A stretch of 64,000 bases of DNA from Candidatus Thiosymbion ectosymbiont of Catanema sp. Cochon2018 (GCA_011392765.1 WYCW01000001.1:1-64000); one strand, 5' to 3'. Shown: positions 34,254 through 43,387, counted from the stretch's first letter. Numbers and translations are program-made. The notes: generated from the letters alone by a model not told the origin.

Positions 34254-34828
34254 TGCGCATCTTCTCCCCCCTCTACGACCGCGTCATGGCATGGTCGCGG
34301 CACCGGCACGCCCCCTGGTATCTGGGTGGCCTGAGCTTTGCGGAATCCTCTTTTTTTCCCATTCCGCCGGACGTAATGCTTGCCCCCATGAGTATGGCCA
34401 AGCCGCGGCAGGCGTGGTGGTTTGCGGCCTTGACCACGGTCACGTCGGTACTGGGCGGTCTGCTGGGCTATCTGATCGGCCACTTCGCGTTCGAGCTGAT
34501 CACGCCCCTGGTTACGGAAGGCGGGCGTTATGCCGAGTCTTTCGCCGCTGCCGAGACCTGGTTCCGGACGTGGGGGGTGTGGGCCATCTTCATTGCCGGG
34601 TTTTCGCCCATTCCCTATAAAATCTTCACCATCTCCGCCGGGGTGTTGCATATGGCGCTGATCCCTTTCCTGATTGCCTCGGCGGTAGGACGCGGGGCAC
34701 GTTTTTTTCTCGTTGCCGCCCTGATGTCCTGGGGTGGCGAGCGTATGGAAAGCACCTTGCGGACATACGTGGACCGTATCGGGTGGATCACAGTCCTGCT
34801 GATTGTTCTGGTGGTACTCCTCCGTTAG
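34253..34828 (+). CDS. yqaA: YqaA family inner membrane protein (DedA/VTT-like)
   Basis: 191-residue polytopic membrane protein: LSFAESSFFPIPPDVMLAPM (the DedA-type E-x(7)-PxPxE-like region), LTTVTSVLGGLLGYLIG, FIAGFSPIPYKIFTISAGV and a C-terminal helix ITVLLIVLVVLL. Related DedA/VTT proteins act in lipid scrambling or membrane energetics; the YqaA role is unknown. It shares one base with the pcm stop and lies in the conserved pcm-yqaA-nlpD order. Confidence 0.88.
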   Translation: MRIFSPLYDRVMAWSRHRHAPWYLGGLSFAESSFFPIPPDVMLAPMSMAKPRQAWWFAALTTVTSVLGGLLGYLIGHFAFELITPLVTEGGRYAESFAAAETWFRTWGVWAIFIAGFSPIPYKIFTISAGVLHMALIPFLIASAVGRGARFFLVAALMSWGGERMESTLRTYVDRIGWITVLLIVLVVLLR

Positions 34829-34875
34829 CAGGAGTGAGACGCGGATGAGGGTAGGAGCGATTCGGATGGTGACAG

Positions 34876-35685
34876 GTGGATACCAAGGGCGGTAGATTGC
34901 GGATGGTCGACAGTCGAGTCGGATCCGGGGCGGTGGCCCTATTGCTCGTCCTGGTCCTGTCAGGGTGCAGCTCCCTGGGGCCGGCCCCGGTGTATGAAGG
35001 CTATGGTCCGGCGCCGGCCGGCTACTACCGTATTCGCAGCGGCGACACCCTGTACGGGATCGCCCGCCGGCATAAGGTCGGCTACCAGACGCTGGCGCGA
35101 TGGAATCAGCTGGGTCCTCCCTATCGTATCTACGCGGGCTCGCTGTTGCGGGTAAAGCCCCCGCGGGGAAAGGGCGGCGCGACCAGGCGCGCCGGTAAGC
35201 GACCGCCGAAGACGGCGAAAAAAACCACAAGGCCGTCGAAGGCCAAGGCTACGACCACGGTCAAGACCCCGGCCGCCAAATCACGGCGCACAGCGGGCAA
35301 GCACCCGCGGGCGGTGGCGGGACTGCGCTGGCGGTGGCCGCTCGCGGGCAAGGTCGTGCAAAGGTTCCGGAGTGGGGACCGAACGCGGCAAGGGATCCGC
35401 ATTGCCGGTCGTCCCGGTCAACAGGTAGTGGCCGCGGAAGGTGGTACCGTGGTCTACAGCGGCAGTGGACTCAAGGGTTATGGAAACCTTATCATCGTCA
35501 AACACACCAATGGCTATTTGAGTGCCTACGGCTTCAACCGCCGGCTGCTGGTGAGCGAAGGTGTCCGAGTGCAGCGCGGTCAGAGTGTCGCGGAGGTGGG
35601 GCAGGCGTCCGACGGGGCCTACCGCCTCCACTTCGAGGTGCGCAGAAACGGTATCCCCGTGAATCCCCTCAAGTATCTCCCGTAA
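34876..35685 (+). CDS. nlpD: Lipoprotein NlpD (LysM-LytM amidase activator)
   Basis: Outer-membrane lipoprotein that activates cell-separation amidases. A signal segment ends in the lipobox LVLSGC; a LysM domain (YYRIRSGDTLYGIARRHKVG) follows; then comes a Lys/Thr/Ala-rich linker and a C-terminal LytM domain. In the LytM domain the zinc ligands are replaced (GIRIAG where active enzymes have an Asp; HTNGYLSAYGFN lacks the usual His-x-His), so it is a non-catalytic activator as expected for NlpD. The GTG at 34876 and an ATG at 34903 are both possible starts. The rpoS promoter usually lies within nlpD. Confidence 0.92.
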   Translation: MDTKGGRLRMVDSRVGSGAVALLLVLVLSGCSSLGPAPVYEGYGPAPAGYYRIRSGDTLYGIARRHKVGYQTLARWNQLGPPYRIYAGSLLRVKPPRGKGGATRRAGKRPPKTAKKTTRPSKAKATTTVKTPAAKSRRTAGKHPRAVAGLRWRWPLAGKVVQRFRSGDRTRQGIRIAGRPGQQVVAAEGGTVVYSGSGLKGYGNLIIVKHTNGYLSAYGFNRRLLVSEGVRVQRGQSVAEVGQASDGAYRLHFEVRRNGIPVNPLKYLP

Positions 35686-35727
35686 CTCTCAACCGAAAGA
35701 TGTCTCCAGTTGTGAGGTAATGTCCGC

Positions 35728-36735
35728 ATGGCGAGGACCGACGAGCGAGACGATCCGGATGCGGAGCCCGAGATCGACGGGGACCCCATGGAGGATGTGC
35801 TGGACGGCCCCGAGCCGGAAGCGACCGGCGCAGGGATGAGTGACGATGATGAGCTGTCGGATGCGGTTGCACCAGGGCCGAATCGGTTCGCGGAAGGGGC
35901 GGGCAATTTAGATGCGGCCCGTCTGTACCTCAACGAGATCGGCGGCTCCAAGCTGCTGACGGCCGAGGAAGAGGCCCGTTTCACCCGCCTCGCCCACAGC
36001 GGTGACAATGCCGCGCGTCAGCGCATGATCGTCAGCAATCTAAGGCTGGTGGTCAAGGTTGCGCATCGTTATCTCAACCGCGGACTCCCCCTCCTGGACC
36101 TGATCGAGGAAGGAAACCTCGGTCTCATCCATGCCGTGGAAAAATTCGATCCGGAACGTGGCTTCCGCTTTTCGACCTACGCCATCTGGTGGATCCGTCA
36201 GAACATCGAGCGGGCCATCATGAACCAGACGCGGACGGTCCGCCTCCCCATTCACGTGGTCAAGGAGATTAACGTCTATCTCAGGGCGGCCAGAGGGCTC
36301 ACGCAGCGGCTCAACCACGAGCCCACCACGGAGGATATTGCCGGCCTCCTGGACAAGCCCATCGAAGAGGTCAAGCGCATGCTCGATCTCAACGAGCATA
36401 TCGCCTCGGTCGACACCCCATACGGTAGGGACGCAGACAGGCAACTCCTGGATATGCTGCAGGACGAAGCAGTCGGCGATCCCGCGGATAAGATCCAGGA
36501 CCGCGACATCCGGACCCATCTGGATCATTGGCTGGAAAGACTCAACGACAAGCAGCGCGAGGTAGTGGAGCGCCGATTCGGACTCCACGGTTATGAGCGT
36601 TCTACCCTGGAGCAGGTGGCCCATGAGCTCGGCGTGACCCGCGAGCGTGTCCGCCAGATCCAGATAAGCGCCTTGAAGCAACTGCGGGGCATCCTCGAGA
36701 AGGAAGGCTTTTCCGTGGATGCCTTTTTCAGATAG
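35728..36735 (+). CDS. rpoS: RNA polymerase sigma factor RpoS
   Basis: General stress sigma factor. Region 1.2 begins [22 protein letters not shown]; region 2 has [30 protein letters not shown] and [17 protein letters not shown]; region 3 [14 protein letters not shown]; and region 4 ends with the helix-turn-helix [19 protein letters not shown]. An acidic N-terminal extension of about 55 residues precedes region 1.2. Its position after nlpD is the standard one. Hfq, encoded 6 kb upstream, is the usual post-transcriptional partner in related species. Confidence 0.96.
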   Translation: MARTDERDDPDAEPEIDGDPMEDVLDGPEPEATGAGMSDDDELSDAVAPGPNRFAEGAGNLDAARLYLNEIGGSKLLTAEEEARFTRLAHSGDNAARQRMIVSNLRLVVKVAHRYLNRGLPLLDLIEEGNLGLIHAVEKFDPERGFRFSTYAIWWIRQNIERAIMNQTRTVRLPIHVVKEINVYLRAARGLTQRLNHEPTTEDIAGLLDKPIEEVKRMLDLNEHIASVDTPYGRDADRQLLDMLQDEAVGDPADKIQDRDIRTHLDHWLERLNDKQREVVERRFGLHGYERSTLEQVAHELGVTRERVRQIQISALKQLRGILEKEGFSVDAFFR

Positions 36736-36848
36736 GTTGGGCAAAATCCGTAGCATCTTTGGACGGCGGCGTACCCCACATCCATATCTGATCGAGGCCC
36801 ATGCATTTTAGAAAATTCACATATTTCTAAATAGTGTTGCAATTTTTT

Positions 36849-36862
36849 ATGACTTGGATCAT
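36849..36862 (+). promoter_or_regulatory. Weak FNR/CRP-like palindrome before the cytochrome oxidase cluster
   Basis: ATGACTTGGATCAT has the TGA-N6-TCA core of FNR/CRP-type sites but poor outer bases. A TAGTAA lies at 36883-36888, about the right distance for a -10 box if the site were centred near -41. It could regulate the DUF2244-coxB message by oxygen; the call is tentative. Confidence 0.3.
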
Positions 36863-37007
36863 TCTTCTATCTCCCGATTCGGTAGTAAAAATCAAAATTC
36901 TCAATCAGGTATCAGCGGGTGTCGGCGCGGTGCCGGTATGAGACAGATTACCGACGGGGTCGGGTTAGCGTTCACGGCCATTGCGGCGAGCTGGAGAGGG
37001 CGCTCGA

Positions 37008-37643
37008 ATGCCGGTATTCCAAGAGCAAGGTTCCGATGGCTACCGGTTTATCGTCCGTCCCAACTGCGCGCTTAACTGGCGGACGACGAAGCTGGTGCTG
37101 CTGTTCTTCACCGGCTGTTTCGTCGCACTCGGTGCTTACTTCGCGGCAGTCGGGGCTTGGTTGGTTCTGCCGTTTGCAGGGCTCGAACTCGCTGTATTGG
37201 TGGCCGGCTTCTACCTGAGCGCGCTGGCCGGCCACGCGTGCGAGGTGATCGAGGTCGAAGGTCCGGTGCTGCGGATCCTGCGCGGTCGGCGACGGCTCGA
37301 AGAAGTGGCCAGCCTTCCCGTCAACTGGGCTCGAGTCGAGCTCCGGCGTGACCCCCGCGGCTGGTACCCGAGTCGTTTCCTCCTGTGCTGTCACGGCAAG
37401 GGCTTCGAGGTGGGCTCGCAGTTGGTCGAGGCGGAACGTGAGGAATTGGCCGCCGCGCTTAGCGACAACGTAGGTTTTGATCGGCCGCGCGTCGCTGTGC
37501 CCGTCGCGGCCGATTCGGCGCGGGCTCGGATTCGGCACGCCGCAGGTGGCGTCGCCGGCTCCGATCCCAGATTGGGCACCTCTCTCGGTTCCGATGGAGC
37601 GAGAGCGGCAGGTTGCGCCAGAGGCGCGTATACGAACAAATGA
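37008..37643 (+). CDS. DUF2244 domain protein
   Basis: 211 residues. It begins with the DUF2244 signature FIVRPNCALNWRTTKLVLLFF, two membrane helices (about residues 28-70) follow, and then a soluble domain with CEVIEVEGPVLRILRGRR and LPVNWARVELRRDP. Members of this family are often encoded beside cytochrome c oxidase genes and are thought to help in its assembly, but the role is not established. ATG 37008 has ggagaggg upstream; the open frame to TTG 36981 is less likely. It ends nine bases before coxB, so the two are probably co-transcribed. Confidence 0.82.
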   Translation: MPVFQEQGSDGYRFIVRPNCALNWRTTKLVLLFFTGCFVALGAYFAAVGAWLVLPFAGLELAVLVAGFYLSALAGHACEVIEVEGPVLRILRGRRRLEEVASLPVNWARVELRRDPRGWYPSRFLLCCHGKGFEVGSQLVEAEREELAAALSDNVGFDRPRVAVPVAADSARARIRHAAGGVAGSDPRLGTSLGSDGARAAGCARGAYTNK

Positions 37644-37651
37644 GAGGAACC

Positions 37652-38845
37652 ATGGCAGCAATCAGCAAGCGCCTCGGCGCCCTATCCGTATTTTCGCTCC
37701 TCGCCGGCGGGGCCGGCACCGCCGGTGCCGAGATGGCTCTGAATTTTCCCGAGCCCGCCGCCGGCGTGGCTCAGGAGATCTACGATATCCATATGCTCAC
37801 CTCGATCATCGCCACGGTGCTCCTGGTGATCATCTGCGCCTTCGTCGGTTATTCCCTGTATTACCACCGTAAGAGCCGCGGCTACGAGGCCGACCAGAAG
37901 TTCCATGAGACCTGGTTCGGTCAGTGGTCCTGGATCATCGTGCCCGTGTTGGTGCTCGGGATCGACCTGACCATTGCCGGCTCCGCTCAGAAGACCCTGG
38001 AGAAAGTCTGGGTGGTGCCGAAGGATACGGACATGCTGGACGTGAAGGTCGTCGGCCATCAATGGTGGTGGGAGTACGAGTACCTGGATCACAGCGTCGA
38101 GATCGACGGCAAGCCGAAGTCGGTCCGGGTCGAGAGCCGCTATCTCCCGGAGGATCAGGCCGGTGAAGACACCGCGGGCTACTTGCGGGCGGTGGATAAT
38201 CCCCTGGTGCTGCCGGTGGGTAAAAAGGTGCGTTTTCTCCACACCTCCGCGGATGTGCTCCACGCCTTCTGGGTTCCGGAGTTGGCGGTGAAGAAGGACG
38301 CCATCCCCGGCTATGTGACCGAGACCTGGGTCGACCTCAATCGTGAGGGTCGCTTCTCCGGGCAGTGCGCCGAGCTTTGCGGCACCTGGCACTCGCGCAT
38401 GCCCATCGAAGTGGAGGTGGTCGCGGAAGAGAAATTCAATTCCTGGATGGAAGAACAAAAACGGACGATGCTGGCCGCCGCCGCCGAAGCAGCGATGGAC
38501 AAGGACTGGACGATGGACGAGTTGATGGAGAAGGGTCGGGCCAACTACAACACCAAATGCGCCGCCTGCCACCAGATCACGGGGAAGGGCCTGCCGCCTG
38601 CCTTCCCGGCGATCAAGGATAGCCCCATCGCCGTCGGTCCCATTCCCGAACACGTGGATATTGTCCTGAACGGCAAACCGGGGACAGCGATGGTGGCCTG
38701 GAATACCCTGACCGATCTCGAGCTCGCCTCTATCATCACCTACGAACGCAATGCCTGGGGCAACGATACGGGTGATCTGGTGCAACCACGTGATGTAAAG
38801 GCTGCACGCACCGCAGTACCTGCCCCCGCGCCTGCGGCTGAGTAG
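37652..38845 (+). CDS. coxB: Cytochrome c oxidase subunit II with fused cytochrome c domain
   Basis: Electron-entry subunit carrying CuA. A signal peptide, two membrane helices (LTSIIATVLLVIICAFVGY and WIIVPVLVLGIDLTIAG), the VVGHQWWWEYEY aromatic stretch and the CuA site CAELCGTWHSRM (Cys239, Glu241, Cys243, His247, Met250) are all present. A C-terminal class I cytochrome c domain follows, with heme motif CAACH (residues 303-307). The fusion defines a caa3-like enzyme that can accept electrons from c-type donors. ATG 37652 has gagagg 6 nt upstream. Confidence 0.95.
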   Translation: MAAISKRLGALSVFSLLAGGAGTAGAEMALNFPEPAAGVAQEIYDIHMLTSIIATVLLVIICAFVGYSLYYHRKSRGYEADQKFHETWFGQWSWIIVPVLVLGIDLTIAGSAQKTLEKVWVVPKDTDMLDVKVVGHQWWWEYEYLDHSVEIDGKPKSVRVESRYLPEDQAGEDTAGYLRAVDNPLVLPVGKKVRFLHTSADVLHAFWVPELAVKKDAIPGYVTETWVDLNREGRFSGQCAELCGTWHSRMPIEVEVVAEEKFNSWMEEQKRTMLAAAAEAAMDKDWTMDELMEKGRANYNTKCAACHQITGKGLPPAFPAIKDSPIAVGPIPEHVDIVLNGKPGTAMVAWNTLTDLELASIITYERNAWGNDTGDLVQPRDVKAARTAVPAPAPAAE

Positions 38846-38872
38846 CCCGTTTCACCAAAAATTTCATGGAGC

Positions 38873-39000
38873 TGTCACCCCGAGCGTAGCGAGGGATCTT
38901 TGGCGATAAGAGAACCTCTCACGTGAGAAGATCCCTCCTCCGTCGGGAGAAGGATTTCTCGCTTCGCTCGAAATGACAACCGGCAAAATTAGATGAAATG
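38873..39000. repeat. Dispersed repeat H (gagcgtagcgag type), copy 1
   Basis: tgtcaccccgagcgtagcga ... tctcgcttcgctcgaaatga, then caaccggcaaaattagatga. It is palindromic around the agcgtagcgag / ctcgcttcgct arms. A copy in the other orientation is at 55797-55902. It lies in the coxB-coxA gap, with no other feature there. Confidence 0.7.
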
Positions 39001-39087
39001 GGGTACTAGGTACTGTCTACATTTAACTCTAACCGACTGTTTTCTTTCGTTCGCGAATAAATCAAGTCTGAAGAGAGGAAGATTGCC

Positions 39088-40698
39088 ATGAGCACCGCAA
39101 CGATCGACCTTGAACACCACGAGGATCACGAACACCACGGGCCACCGAAGGGCTTCAAACGTTGGTTGTTCTCGACCAACCACAAGGATATCGGGACCAT
39201 GTACCTGATCTTCGCCCTCACCATGCTGTTCGCGGGGGGGGTGAGTGCCATGGCGATTCGGGCCGAACTGTTTCTGCCCGGGCTCCAACTCCTGGAGCCG
39301 GACCTCTATAACAACTTGGTGACCAACCACGCCCTGATCATGATCTTCGGTGCCGTCATGCCGGCGGCGGCGGGTCTGGCCAATTGGATGATCCCGCTTA
39401 TGATCGGAGCGCCGGATATGGCCCTGCCCAGGCTCAACAACCTGAGCTTCTGGATCCTGCCGGCGGCGGCGACCATGCTCATCCTGTCCTTCGTTGTGCC
39501 CTTCTTCCCCGGCGGCGGCACCCAGATCAACACCGGCTGGACCATCTATCCGCCGCTGTCGATCCAGGTCGGCATGTCCATGGACTTCCTGCTCTTCGCC
39601 CTCCATATGCTGGGCATCTCCTCGGTACTGGCGTCCATCAACATCATCGTCACCATCTTCAACATGCGCGCCCCGGACGTAAAGCTGACCCAGATGCCGA
39701 TCTTCGTCTGGACCTGGCTGGTGACCGCCTTCCTGCTGATTCTGGTGATTCCGGTCCTGGCCGGTGGGGTGACCATGCTGATCTTCGACCGTCACTTCGG
39801 CACCAGCTTCTTCAGTGCCGGCGGCGGCGGTGACCCGGTGCTGTTCCAGCACCTGTTCTGGTTCTTCGGTCATCCCGAGGTCTACATCCTGATTCTGCCC
39901 TCCATGGGGGTGCTGGCCTCCGTGGTGCCGACCTTCTCCCGTAAGCCCTTGTTCGGATACGCCTCCATGGTGGGTGCCATGATCGCGATCATGATCATCG
40001 GCATGGTGGTCTGGGCCCATCACCAGTACACCATCGGGATGTCTTTGGGCGCGGTAAGTTACTTCATGATCGGCACCATCATCATTTCCATCCCGGTGGG
40101 GCTGATGGTCTTCAATTACATGGCGACCATGTGGCGGGGGGCCATGACCTTCGAGACCCCCATGCTGTTCGCGATCGGCATTCTGCTCATGTTCTCCTTC
40201 GGCGGCCTGACCGGCATCATGCTGGCGGTGGTACCGGCGGACATGCAGTATCACGATTCCATGTTCGTGGTGGCCCACTTCCACTATGTGCTGATGCCGG
40301 GCGCGGTGTTCGGGCTGTTCGCGGGCGTCTTCTACTGGCTGCCCAAGTGGACCGGACACATGTACGACGAAAAGCTGGCCAAGATCTTCTTCTGGGTCAA
40401 TGTCATCAGCTTCAACGTCACCTTCTTCCCGCAGCACTTCATCGGCCTGGCCGGAATGCCGCGGCGCATCGTCGACTATCATGCGATGTTCACCGAGTTC
40501 AACGTCATCTCCAGTCTCGGTGCCATAGTCTTCGGCCTGAGCCACTTGCTGCTGCTCTACATCATTATCAAGACCATCCGCGGCGGCAAGCAGGCGGAGG
40601 ATAAGGTGTGGGAGGGCGCCAAGGGTCTGGAGTGGGAGCTGTCTTCGCCGCCTCCGTTCCATAGCTGGACCACGCCTCCCAAGCTGGCCGTTTCATGA
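39088..40698 (+). CDS. ctaD: Cytochrome c oxidase subunit I
   Basis: Catalytic subunit with heme a and the heme a3-CuB centre. The sequence contains the twelve-helix core, with NHALIMIFGAVMPAAAGLAN (low-spin heme His), the CuB region HLFWFFGHPEVYILILPSMG with its His-x3-Tyr crosslink pair, WAHHQYTIGM with two CuB histidines, and VAHFHYVLMPGAVFG with the heme a and a3 ligands. The HPEVY Tyr and K-channel residues mark a type A oxidase. A good ribosome site (agaggaag) precedes the ATG. It is followed by a strong hairpin. Confidence 0.97.
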   Translation: MSTATIDLEHHEDHEHHGPPKGFKRWLFSTNHKDIGTMYLIFALTMLFAGGVSAMAIRAELFLPGLQLLEPDLYNNLVTNHALIMIFGAVMPAAAGLANWMIPLMIGAPDMALPRLNNLSFWILPAAATMLILSFVVPFFPGGGTQINTGWTIYPPLSIQVGMSMDFLLFALHMLGISSVLASINIIVTIFNMRAPDVKLTQMPIFVWTWLVTAFLLILVIPVLAGGVTMLIFDRHFGTSFFSAGGGGDPVLFQHLFWFFGHPEVYILILPSMGVLASVVPTFSRKPLFGYASMVGAMIAIMIIGMVVWAHHQYTIGMSLGAVSYFMIGTIIISIPVGLMVFNYMATMWRGAMTFETPMLFAIGILLMFSFGGLTGIMLAVVPADMQYHDSMFVVAHFHYVLMPGAVFGLFAGVFYWLPKWTGHMYDEKLAKIFFWVNVISFNVTFFPQHFIGLAGMPRRIVDYHAMFTEFNVISSLGAIVFGLSHLLLLYIIIKTIRGGKQAEDKVWEGAKGLEWELSSPPPFHSWTTPPKLAVS

Positions 40699-40704
40699 GG
40701 CGAG

Positions 40705-40729
40705 GGCGGCGGGCACTTTGCCCGCCGCC
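40705..40729 (+). terminator. Hairpin terminator after subunit I
   Basis: ggcggcgggc and gcccgccgcc form a 10-bp GC stem with a 5-nt loop, beginning seven bases after the ctaD stop and followed by ttatagtgttatgttt. It likely ends most ctaD transcripts and lowers expression of the assembly genes downstream. Confidence 0.65.
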
Positions 40730-40734
40730 TTATA

Positions 40735-41142
40735 GTGTTATGTTTCAAAACCAACATAGAACACACAATGAAATTACCGGAACACCCGATAGATGAAAGA
40801 ATTCATCCTATCTCTTGCGCGGGAATTAAAACTCGACACTGGGCGTGCTTTGAATATCGGGGTACTTTCTTCTCGCACGAGTAAGTTCAATCCTAAACAG
40901 CGAGAGGCTCTTGTGCCTGTCCTCAATCAATCAGCGGCTGACCGGATTCAAGCTCGGATATCTTCTCAACTTCGGTGAGGCGGTGATGAAAATCGGTATT
41001 ACTCGATGTGTCGATGGGCTCGAAGAATGAGTTTCTCCGCATCTCTGCGTCTCTGCGCGATCATTTGATTTCGACGAGAATAAGATGGTAATGGTATCGG
41101 AACTTCTGCTATGCAGCACCAGAGTGAGTGAATAGACCCGAG
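40735..41142 (+). other. ctaD-to-assembly-gene gap with a doubtful 61-codon frame
   Basis: About 400 bp without a clear gene. A frame at 40793-40978 (MKEFILSLARELKLDTGRAL...) has no ribosome site and no recognised family. The overlapping frame at 40768 is equally doubtful. ccgcatctctgcgtctctgcg at about 41039 is a short gcgtctctgc-type repeat. The region may hold decayed coding DNA. Confidence 0.35.
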
Positions 41143-41286
41143 ATGAGAACCGACAACTCCTCCGAAAAACGCCGTAAGAATCGGCGCCTGGCCTGGATCC
41201 TGGCCGGCCTTGTCCTGTTCATGCTGGTGAGCTCCATTCCCTTCTGGAAGGGTCTGTTCGAGCTGGCCGTCAGCGGTGCCTCATGA
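41143..41286 (+). CDS. Cytochrome oxidase small assembly protein (47 residues)
   Basis: MRTDNSSEKRRKNRRLAWIL followed by the membrane helix AGLVLFMLVSSIPFWKGLFE. Very small single-helix proteins with a basic N-terminus and a SIPFWK-like end are commonly encoded immediately before ctaG. The stop overlaps the ctaG ATG (ATGA), so translation is coupled. The gene is short enough to be missed by length cut-offs. A weak ribosome site (cccgag) precedes it. Confidence 0.75.
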   Translation: MRTDNSSEKRRKNRRLAWILAGLVLFMLVSSIPFWKGLFELAVSGAS

Positions 41287-41828
41287 GCGACGTCGAGCGG
41301 CGCAAACGACGCACGCTGCTCCTGCTGGTGGGCCTGGCCATCGGCATGTTCGGCTTCGGTTTCGCCATGGTCCCCTTGTACGGCTTGCTATGCAAGGTGA
41401 CCGGCGTGCAATCGGTCGAGCAGCGGGTTACGATCGGTACCGGGGCGCGGACGGTCGCTACCGGAGTGGTACAGGACCGCTGGGTGACGGTGAAGTTCGA
41501 TACCACCATCCACCCGGATCTGCCTTGGCGGCTCGATCCGATGCAGCGCAAGCTGCGAGTGCATCCGGGAGAGACCTATCTCGTGAAGTTCATCGCCGAA
41601 AACCGCTCGGGACAGGAGATTACGGGCCAAGCCATCCCGAGCATCGCCCCCTGGCAGGCCACCGGCTTCTTCGCCAAGCTGGAGTGCTTCTGCTTCAATC
41701 GGCAAACCCTCGCGGGCGGCGAGATCACCGAGATGCCCCTGCGTTTCTCCGTGTCGCCCGACCTGCCCGCGGACATCAACTCACTCACATTGTCCTATAG
41801 TGTGTTGCGGGTCTCCGATCGATCCTGA
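41283..41828 (+). CDS. ctaG: Cytochrome c oxidase copper-insertion protein CtaG/Cox11
   Basis: Delivers copper to the CuB site of subunit I. One N-terminal membrane helix (LLLLVGLAIGMFGFGFAMVP LYGLLCK region) is followed by the periplasmic domain with the copper-binding pair Cys135/Cys137 in LECFCFNRQ, plus VTVKFDTTIHPDLPW and EMPLRFSV. The third conserved Cys is in LLCKVTG. Length 181 is typical. Confidence 0.95.
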   Translation: MSDVERRKRRTLLLLVGLAIGMFGFGFAMVPLYGLLCKVTGVQSVEQRVTIGTGARTVATGVVQDRWVTVKFDTTIHPDLPWRLDPMQRKLRVHPGETYLVKFIAENRSGQEITGQAIPSIAPWQATGFFAKLECFCFNRQTLAGGEITEMPLRFSVSPDLPADINSLTLSYSVLRVSDRS

Positions 41829-41892
41829 TTTGCCCGCAGCACCAAGAGCGATGAATGTCAATAGTCCCCCCTACCAAGAGGAATAGAGAAGG

Positions 41893-42768
41893 ATGAGTAG
41901 CGCTGCCCATCATGGTCCCACCGACTATTATATCCCCGATTCCAGCCCGTGGCCGATCGTCGCCATGCTGGCGATATTCCTTATGCTTTCGGGAACCGCC
42001 CTGACGGTCAACGAGGTCGGCCTCGGCGGTTGGATGATCCTGGCCGGCTTTGCCCTGCTGGTGGTCATGTTCTACGGCTGGTTCAGCGTAGTAATCAAGG
42101 AAAACCTCTCGGACAAATACAACGAGCAGGTGGACGGATCCTTCCGCCAGGGCATGTTCTGGTTCATCGCCTCCGAGGTTTTCTTCTTCCTGAGCTTCTT
42201 CGGCGCCCTCTACTACATCCGGATGATTGCTCTGCCCTGGCTCGGGGGCGAGGGCTATCTCGCGGAGACAGAGATTCTCTATAATCAATTCATCGCGGAT
42301 TGGCCGAGCGCGGGACCGGAGCAGCGAGGGGGCGAGTTCGAGCCCATGGGGGCCTGGGGCATACCGGCCCTCAATACCCTGATCCTGCTCGCCTCGGGCG
42401 CCACCGTGACCTGGGCCCATTGGGGACTCAAGGAACATGACGATAAAAAACTCGTGTGGGGTCTGGCCGCGACCATCGGCTTGGGTCTCATCTTCGTCGC
42501 GATGCAGGCCTATGAGTATTACCATGCCTACGGCGAGCTGAATCTGACGCTGGAGTCCGGCGTATACGGTTCAACCTTCTACATGCTGACCGGCTTCCAC
42601 GGCTTCCACGTCACCATGGGCACGGTCATGCTCATAGCCATCCTCGTCCGGGCGATGAAGGGCCACTTTTCACCCCACAACCACTTCGCCTTCGAGGCCG
42701 TTGCCTGGTATTGGCACTTCGTCGATGTGGTCTGGTTGGGGCTGTTCGTATTCGTCTACTGGTTGTAG
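41893..42768 (+). CDS. ctaE: Cytochrome c oxidase subunit III
   Basis: Seven-helix subunit III: FIASEVFFFLSFFGALYYIR, NTLILLASGATVTWAHWGLK, YEYYHAYGELNLTLESGVYG, STFYMLTGFHGFHVTMGTVM and the final WYWHFVDVVWLGLFVFVYWL are the family's conserved segments. It stabilises proton uptake in subunit I. Ribosome site gaggaat/gaagg upstream. The TAG stop coincides with the beginning of a family B repeat (gttgggcaaagc). Confidence 0.95.
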   Translation: MSSAAHHGPTDYYIPDSSPWPIVAMLAIFLMLSGTALTVNEVGLGGWMILAGFALLVVMFYGWFSVVIKENLSDKYNEQVDGSFRQGMFWFIASEVFFFLSFFGALYYIRMIALPWLGGEGYLAETEILYNQFIADWPSAGPEQRGGEFEPMGAWGIPALNTLILLASGATVTWAHWGLKEHDDKKLVWGLAATIGLGLIFVAMQAYEYYHAYGELNLTLESGVYGSTFYMLTGFHGFHVTMGTVMLIAILVRAMKGHFSPHNHFAFEAVAWYWHFVDVVWLGLFVFVYWL

Positions 42769-42893
42769 GTTGGGCAAAGCCTACCAGCCGCCGTGGACTA
42801 CATGGACTAAGTGGACCACGTGGACCAGGGGTCGCTGTGTGCTCCCGAGTCTATGCAGTCCATACTGTCCATGTTGTCTATTGGGCTACCCAC
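42766..42893 (-). repeat. Nonamer-palindrome family B, copy 3 (inverted)
   Basis: On the minus strand it reads gggtagcccaatagacaaca, the tggac nonamers, agcgacccctggtccacg and tagtccacggcggctgg, matching the two copies near mutS. Fewer nonamers and more substitutions than copies 1 and 2. It begins at the subunit III stop codon. Confidence 0.75.
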
Positions 42894-42962
42894 ATGTGGT
42901 TGATTCACCAAGCTGCCAGTCGCCGGCTACCGGCTTCCAACGGCAGATTTCTCCCCACCCCT

Positions 42963-43060
42963 GGAGGGTGTCGCAAAAGTAGCGCAGGCGTCCCCGCCTG
43001 CATTGGTCGATGCAGGCGGGGACGCCTACGCCCCACGGATGGGTTTTTGCGACACCCTCC
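42963..43060. mobile_element. Small inverted-repeat element (MITE-like), GC-rich copy
   Basis: Ends GGAGGGTGTCGCAAAA and TTTTGCGACACCCTCC are perfectly inverted. The interior is itself a palindrome, gcaggcgtccccgcctgcat ... gcaggcggggacgcctacg. The 16-bp end matches the element at 10933. The rest of 42894-43171 shows no gene. Confidence 0.7.
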
Positions 43061-43171
43061 CCTGCGGAGAGGAACCGTCGGTAAACCGGTAAGCCGGCGC
43101 TGGTGACTGGAAGTGTTGGATGTCGGGATTCCTACCCGGGCAGGCCCCGACTTATCAGCTCGAGCGGCGAG

Positions 43172-43387
43172 CTAGGCCCCGTGGGGTTGGAGCAACCCGA
43201 GGAAGTAGCCGAGGATGAGTAGCAGGAAGAGGGTAAGTGAGAGCACGATGCGTACCGTCAGCGCCTTTACCACCCGCGTCTTGTCCACGTCACCGTCGTC
43301 CTTGGCGAGATAATACATGCCCTGGCCAAGCGAAAAGACGATGAATCCGAGGATGAGAACAACGGGAATCTTGTAGATGAGATCCAT
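43172..43387 (-). CDS. DUF2909 family twin-helix membrane protein
   Basis: 71 residues with two membrane helices: YKIPVVLILGFIVFSLGQGM and ALTVRIVLSLTLFLLLILGY, joined by the polar LAKDDGDVDKTRVV. This small protein is frequently encoded opposite SURF1 beside cytochrome oxidase genes. It is presumed to be an assembly factor; direct evidence is lacking. A gaggt ribosome site lies 6 nt before the ATG. It is transcribed divergently from the SURF1 gene. Confidence 0.85.
   Translation of the reverse strand: MDLIYKIPVVLILGFIVFSLGQGMYYLAKDDGDVDKTRVVKALTVRIVLSLTLFLLLILGYFLGLLQPHGA

Noticed and set aside
38989-40662. A 557-codon open frame on the minus strand opposite cytochrome oxidase subunit I
   Set aside because: It is the antisense of ctaD; its product is an implausible run of His, Glu, Asp and Gln with no hydrophobic core or family motif. 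The plus strand is unmistakably subunit I.
40793-40978. A 61-codon frame after ctaD as a real gene
   Set aside because: No ribosome site, no family, and an equally open overlapping frame; kept only as a doubtful part of the gap.
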